Shown here: positions 61,536 to 64,000 of the stretch, one piece after another | Layout of the letters: each line of letters opens with the position of its first letter | How positions within the stretch are numbered: position 1 is the stretch's first letter | Assembly (NCBI GenBank): GCA_039105265.1 | Contig: JAPFFF010000017.1 | Span: forward strand, 1,178,001 to 1,242,000 | From: Tritrichomonas musculus | Lineage: Eukaryota; Parabasalia; Tritrichomonadida; Tritrichomonadidae | Length of the DNA: 64,000 bases | Direction of reading: 5' to 3' | Translations under genes and position numbers: made by a program | The notes under the pieces: generated by a model | Database searches by the model: none | What the model was told of the DNA's origin: nothing | The model's input: the letters and a program-made list of their open reading frames with translations, nothing else

Positions 61536-62366
61536 TTATGGATGCTCAAATAGTGGTTCATCTGAACAAAATAGTCTATATATTGAATAAACTGAAAAGC
61601 ATGCAAAATATAGTAATGAAACAACTAATAATAAAATTGCCCAAAAATGAGGACCAACTAATCCAACATAACATCCAGAAGAAAGGATGGCAAGCAAGTC
61701 AATTCCAAAAAGGTTGATAAATAAGCCCCATTTATAAGTTGTGTCAACTCTATCATTAATTGTAGTAACAACCACTTCAAATGGATTAAATGATACAGCT
61801 AAACAAATGCTGTACATCATCATTCCAAAAGGAGTAAAAAGAAAGTACCATAGAGGAGATAGAGCAATAAAAATAGCTAGATAAATTACCGCAAATATAA
61901 AAAATGGAATTCCAATATAGATATATCGTCCAAAAACTCCTGCGCCTGTATCTCGATCGCATTTGAGCGTTTCAAGTGATCCACTACCGCCACCAAAAAC
62001 TCTTTCCCATAAATCGTACGGTGTTGCCAGGTAATATTTTAGAAACATATACATTAAAAATGGTAAATAAAATAAAAAGAAAACGGGATATGATAAAATC
62101 AATAAAATTGATAAAACTAAATTGTCAACTCCATAAAAAAGTTCTGACAAAGATCCCATACATTTATTGTAAATAAACAACATAACGCAATCAATTATAT
62201 AAATAAAAAAACAATCTGTAATTGCAATTGCATTTCGAACTTCTTGAGGATTAAGTCTGGTTGTAATTGAAAATCCAATAAAAATATAAAAGCAAGCGCT
62301 TAATACAAATGGGAATATACAGAATGAAATTTTAACTATGATACTGAGAGGTTGATGCTCAAACAT
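61536..62366 (-). CDS. Multi-pass membrane protein (276 aa), family unknown
   Basis: Seven or so hydrophobic segments: about 8-32, 48-66, 80-110, 147-170, 172-190, 214-236 and 240-262. A polar loop between them contains 'LWERVFGGGSGSLETLKCDR'. No signal peptide cleavage site is evident. The tail 'CSDEPLFEHP' is acidic and short. I do not recognise the family. ATG at 62366, divergent from CK2 alpha across a 205-nt spacer. Confidence 0.75.
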   Translation of the reverse strand: MFEHQPLSIIVKISFCIFPFVLSACFYIFIGFSITTRLNPQEVRNAIAITDCFFIYIIDCVMLFIYNKCMGSLSELFYGVDNLVLSILLILSYPVFFLFYLPFLMYMFLKYYLATPYDLWERVFGGGSGSLETLKCDRDTGAGVFGRYIYIGIPFFIFAVIYLAIFIALSPLWYFLFTPFGMMMYSICLAVSFNPFEVVVTTINDRVDTTYKWGLFINLFGIDLLAILSSGCYVGLVGPHFWAILLLVVSLLYFACFSVYSIYRLFCSDEPLFEHP

Positions 62367-62571
62367 TAATAATAAACGTTCATTTTTATTTGAAAATAGC
62401 CTATCTCTATTTTTATGGTATTTTTCATGATTTTATTGATGTTTAAAGAGAGTTAGGATGTAAAGTAAATAGTATCATAGAAAAAAAAGTATTCATCAGT
62501 TCTTTAAATTTAAAATACGTTAATTAGGCAGTGTTGAATATGTTACGTTAATAATAATCGCATATTGAATC

Positions 62572-63579
62572 ATGTCGCTAGATCGGAACGGAGTGGTAAT
62601 TTCCATTTCCAAAGTATATGCAAATGTTAATGAAATCAAAGGGAGTGAATGGTATGATCATCGCCAATATCAACCAAAATGGAATTCACCCGATGATTAT
62701 TTTCTTTTAAAAAAAGTTGGTAGAGGTAAATACTCTACTGTATTTAAAGGATTATACAAAAAGAAAAAGGAGGTTGCAATCAAAATTCTTGTCCCTCTTG
62801 ATCCCAGAAGATACCTAAGAGAAATAAAGATCATGCACAATTTAGGTGATGGCCCTAATATTGTAAAGTTGGTAGATCTTGTACGTGACCAAGCAACTGG
62901 AATATATTCATTTGTTTCAGAGTGGGTAGATTTTTATGATTGGAGATCACTTTACATGTCTTTTACTCTCGATGACATCCGCATTTATATGTATAAACTT
63001 CTTACAGCGTTAAATTATTCTCATAGTAATGGGATCATGCACAGAGACATCAAACCTCAGAATATTGCCATTGACAAAGAGAATCAAAAACTTCGCTTAC
63101 TCGATTGGGGTTTAGCCGACTTTTATCATCCAAAACAGAAATATAATTCTCATGTGGCAACAAGAATTTTTAAATCACCTGAACTTTTAATCAATTACCC
63201 ATATTATGATTACTCAATGGATATGTGGTCAACAGGGTTAACATTTTCATTGATGATGTTTAAAAAATTCGTTTTGGAATGTGGTGAAAACGACCCTGAC
63301 CAACTCTTAAAAGTTGCAGATTTAGTTGGAGGCCAAAATATTTTAAATTATGCTGACAGCCTTCATGTTGACCTTGATGATGAAACCCGAAATAACCTTA
63401 GAAGGCGAAAAGGTACAGGATGGGAACCATATGTCAAGAAGTATGGAAAAACAAACTGTAACCCAGAAGCTCTTGATCTTTTAAACAAGCTCATGGCAAT
63501 TGATCACCGTGAGAGGATTACGGCGAGCGATGCTATGAAGCACCCGTTTTTCAAGCCATTGAAAAACAAAATGAAATAA
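62572..63579 (+). CDS. Casein kinase 2 alpha subunit
   Basis: 335 aa, the usual CK2 alpha length without the vertebrate tail. 'GRGKYSTVFKG' glycine loop, 'VAIKILVP' lysine, 'MHRDIKPQN', and the CK2-specific 'LRLLDWGLADFYHP' (DWG in place of DFG). 'YNSHVATRIFKSPELL' and 'DYSMDMWSTG' follow. 'RKGTGWEPYVKKYGKTN' then 'ALDLLNKLMAIDHRERITA' and 'HPFF' match the C-lobe end. The N-terminal segment 'PKWNSPDDYFLLKKVG' also fits the family. A constitutively active Ser/Thr kinase for acidic sites. Catalytic residues are intact. Confidence 0.94.
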   Translation: MSLDRNGVVISISKVYANVNEIKGSEWYDHRQYQPKWNSPDDYFLLKKVGRGKYSTVFKGLYKKKKEVAIKILVPLDPRRYLREIKIMHNLGDGPNIVKLVDLVRDQATGIYSFVSEWVDFYDWRSLYMSFTLDDIRIYMYKLLTALNYSHSNGIMHRDIKPQNIAIDKENQKLRLLDWGLADFYHPKQKYNSHVATRIFKSPELLINYPYYDYSMDMWSTGLTFSLMMFKKFVLECGENDPDQLLKVADLVGGQNILNYADSLHVDLDDETRNNLRRRKGTGWEPYVKKYGKTNCNPEALDLLNKLMAIDHRERITASDAMKHPFFKPLKNKMK

Positions 63580-63938
63580 AAGTTTTATGTCATTAAAAAG
63601 TTGGATATTAGATAAATATGTTTTCGGATATTGTATATTTAAAAATTGAATCTTTGGAGATAAGAGTATCTAAGTATATTCAAAAAAATTGGATAATAGA
63701 TAAATATGTTTTATGAGATTATTATTTATCAAAAATAAATCAAATAAAGCAAGCCGCATTTATAAATTTTATACATTTTTTGAAGATAATTAAATATTTG
63801 AATATCAAAATATATATTTTTAATATATCAAATTCAAATATTCTATAAAATGATGAGTCTGCTTGGACAAGTATTCATCTAACATTATTTGAATTTTAAA
63901 TAATAATTTTGAAATTATTAAAATAAAAAAATCAGCAA
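63580..63938. other. Intergenic between convergent genes with a direct repeat
   Basis: About 359 nt after the CK2 alpha stop. Two 24-nt segments, 63601-63624 and 63689-63712, agree at 23 of 24 positions (core AGATAAATATGTTTT), 88 nt apart. Otherwise featureless AT-rich sequence. Confidence 0.6.
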
Positions 63939-64000
63939 TTACTGAGAATCATCATAAGAATTCTGATCTCTTGGTCTTCTGCGTTCTTGGCGATAATAAT
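63939..64000 (-). CDS. C-terminal end of a gene running off the right edge
   Basis: The minus strand reads 19 codons, 'YYRQERRRPRDQNSYDDSQ', then TAA at 63941-63939. The base composition is richer in G+C than the adjoining spacer and the Arg/Tyr/Asp-rich peptide resembles the tail of an RNA-binding or splicing-type protein. Too short to assign. Confidence 0.5.
   Translation of the reverse strand, partial: YYRQERRRPRDQNSYDDSQ

Noticed and set aside
1-64000. CRISPR arrays, tRNA, rRNA and spliceosomal RNA genes
   Set aside because: No regularly spaced direct repeats of CRISPR type, no tRNA T-arm (GGTTCGA-like) in a foldable context, and no rRNA or U6-like sequence seen on reading both strands; small RNAs could still be missed by eye.

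Overview
The window is AT-rich eukaryotic DNA with long, apparently intronless genes on both strands. There are short spacers, T-tracts of about 20, and many protein kinases (one tyrosine-kinase-like, two CK1, one CK2 alpha). It also holds flagellar and transition-zone proteins, large WD40/BEACH scaffolds, an ankyrin protein with the N-terminal domain typical of trichomonads, and a Polinton/Maverick-like remnant. Together these point to a parabasalid, most likely a Tritrichomonas-type genome. The assignment is inference from gene content and composition; there is no rRNA or tRNA in the window to fix it.

Layout. 1-3292 (minus) is the 5' part of a WD-repeat protein running off the left edge. 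It is divergent from a TKL kinase with a helical-repeat tail (3613-7104). Next come a small ubiquitin-fold protein (7745-8275), a MAP65/Ase1/PRC1-type microtubule bundler (9001-10836) and a small unknown. An inverted-repeat element (11447-11794) precedes a Polinton-like fossil (coding remains 12042-18348). The fossil carries two packaging-ATPase-like genes, an integrase-like gene and several unassigned small genes; no polymerase or protease was seen. Then follow an MKS1-type B9 protein (18664-20244), a small secreted or ER protein, a CK1 kinase, a giant BEACH-family protein (22483-30606) with a strikingly GC-rich patch, and a second ubiquitin-fold protein (31828-32394). After these lie a CFAP97-like protein with a very long acidic tail (33358-36969), a CCDC6-like coiled coil and a WDR11-like protein.

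42228-46063 has no genes but holds several inverted-repeat structures, including a 1.95-kb non-autonomous DNA transposon with terminal inverted repeats and an 8-bp target duplication. Further right are an ARM-like protein, a calnexin, a CK1 kinase with a CaaX-like end, a SERINC-family membrane protein, TMEM231, a coiled-coil protein and a divergent actin-related protein. An ankyrin-repeat gene follows, cut into single-repeat segments separated by 70-480 nt AT-rich spacers (56233-61039). The window ends with a multi-pass membrane protein, CK2 alpha and the last codons of another gene.

How the genes fit together. MKS1 and TMEM231 belong to the same transition-zone (MKS/B9) complex. The CFAP97-like, MAP65-like and actin-related proteins add to a cytoskeletal and flagellar flavour. 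The genes are separate transcription units, not operons. Several starts are preceded within about 10-60 nt by a TTCAT/TTCAA element resembling the trichomonad initiator. The observations most worth following are the split ankyrin gene, the TIR/TSD transposon with its internal 540-bp duplication, the GC-rich island in the BEACH gene, and the nine-fold amphipathic motif in the CFAP97-like tail.
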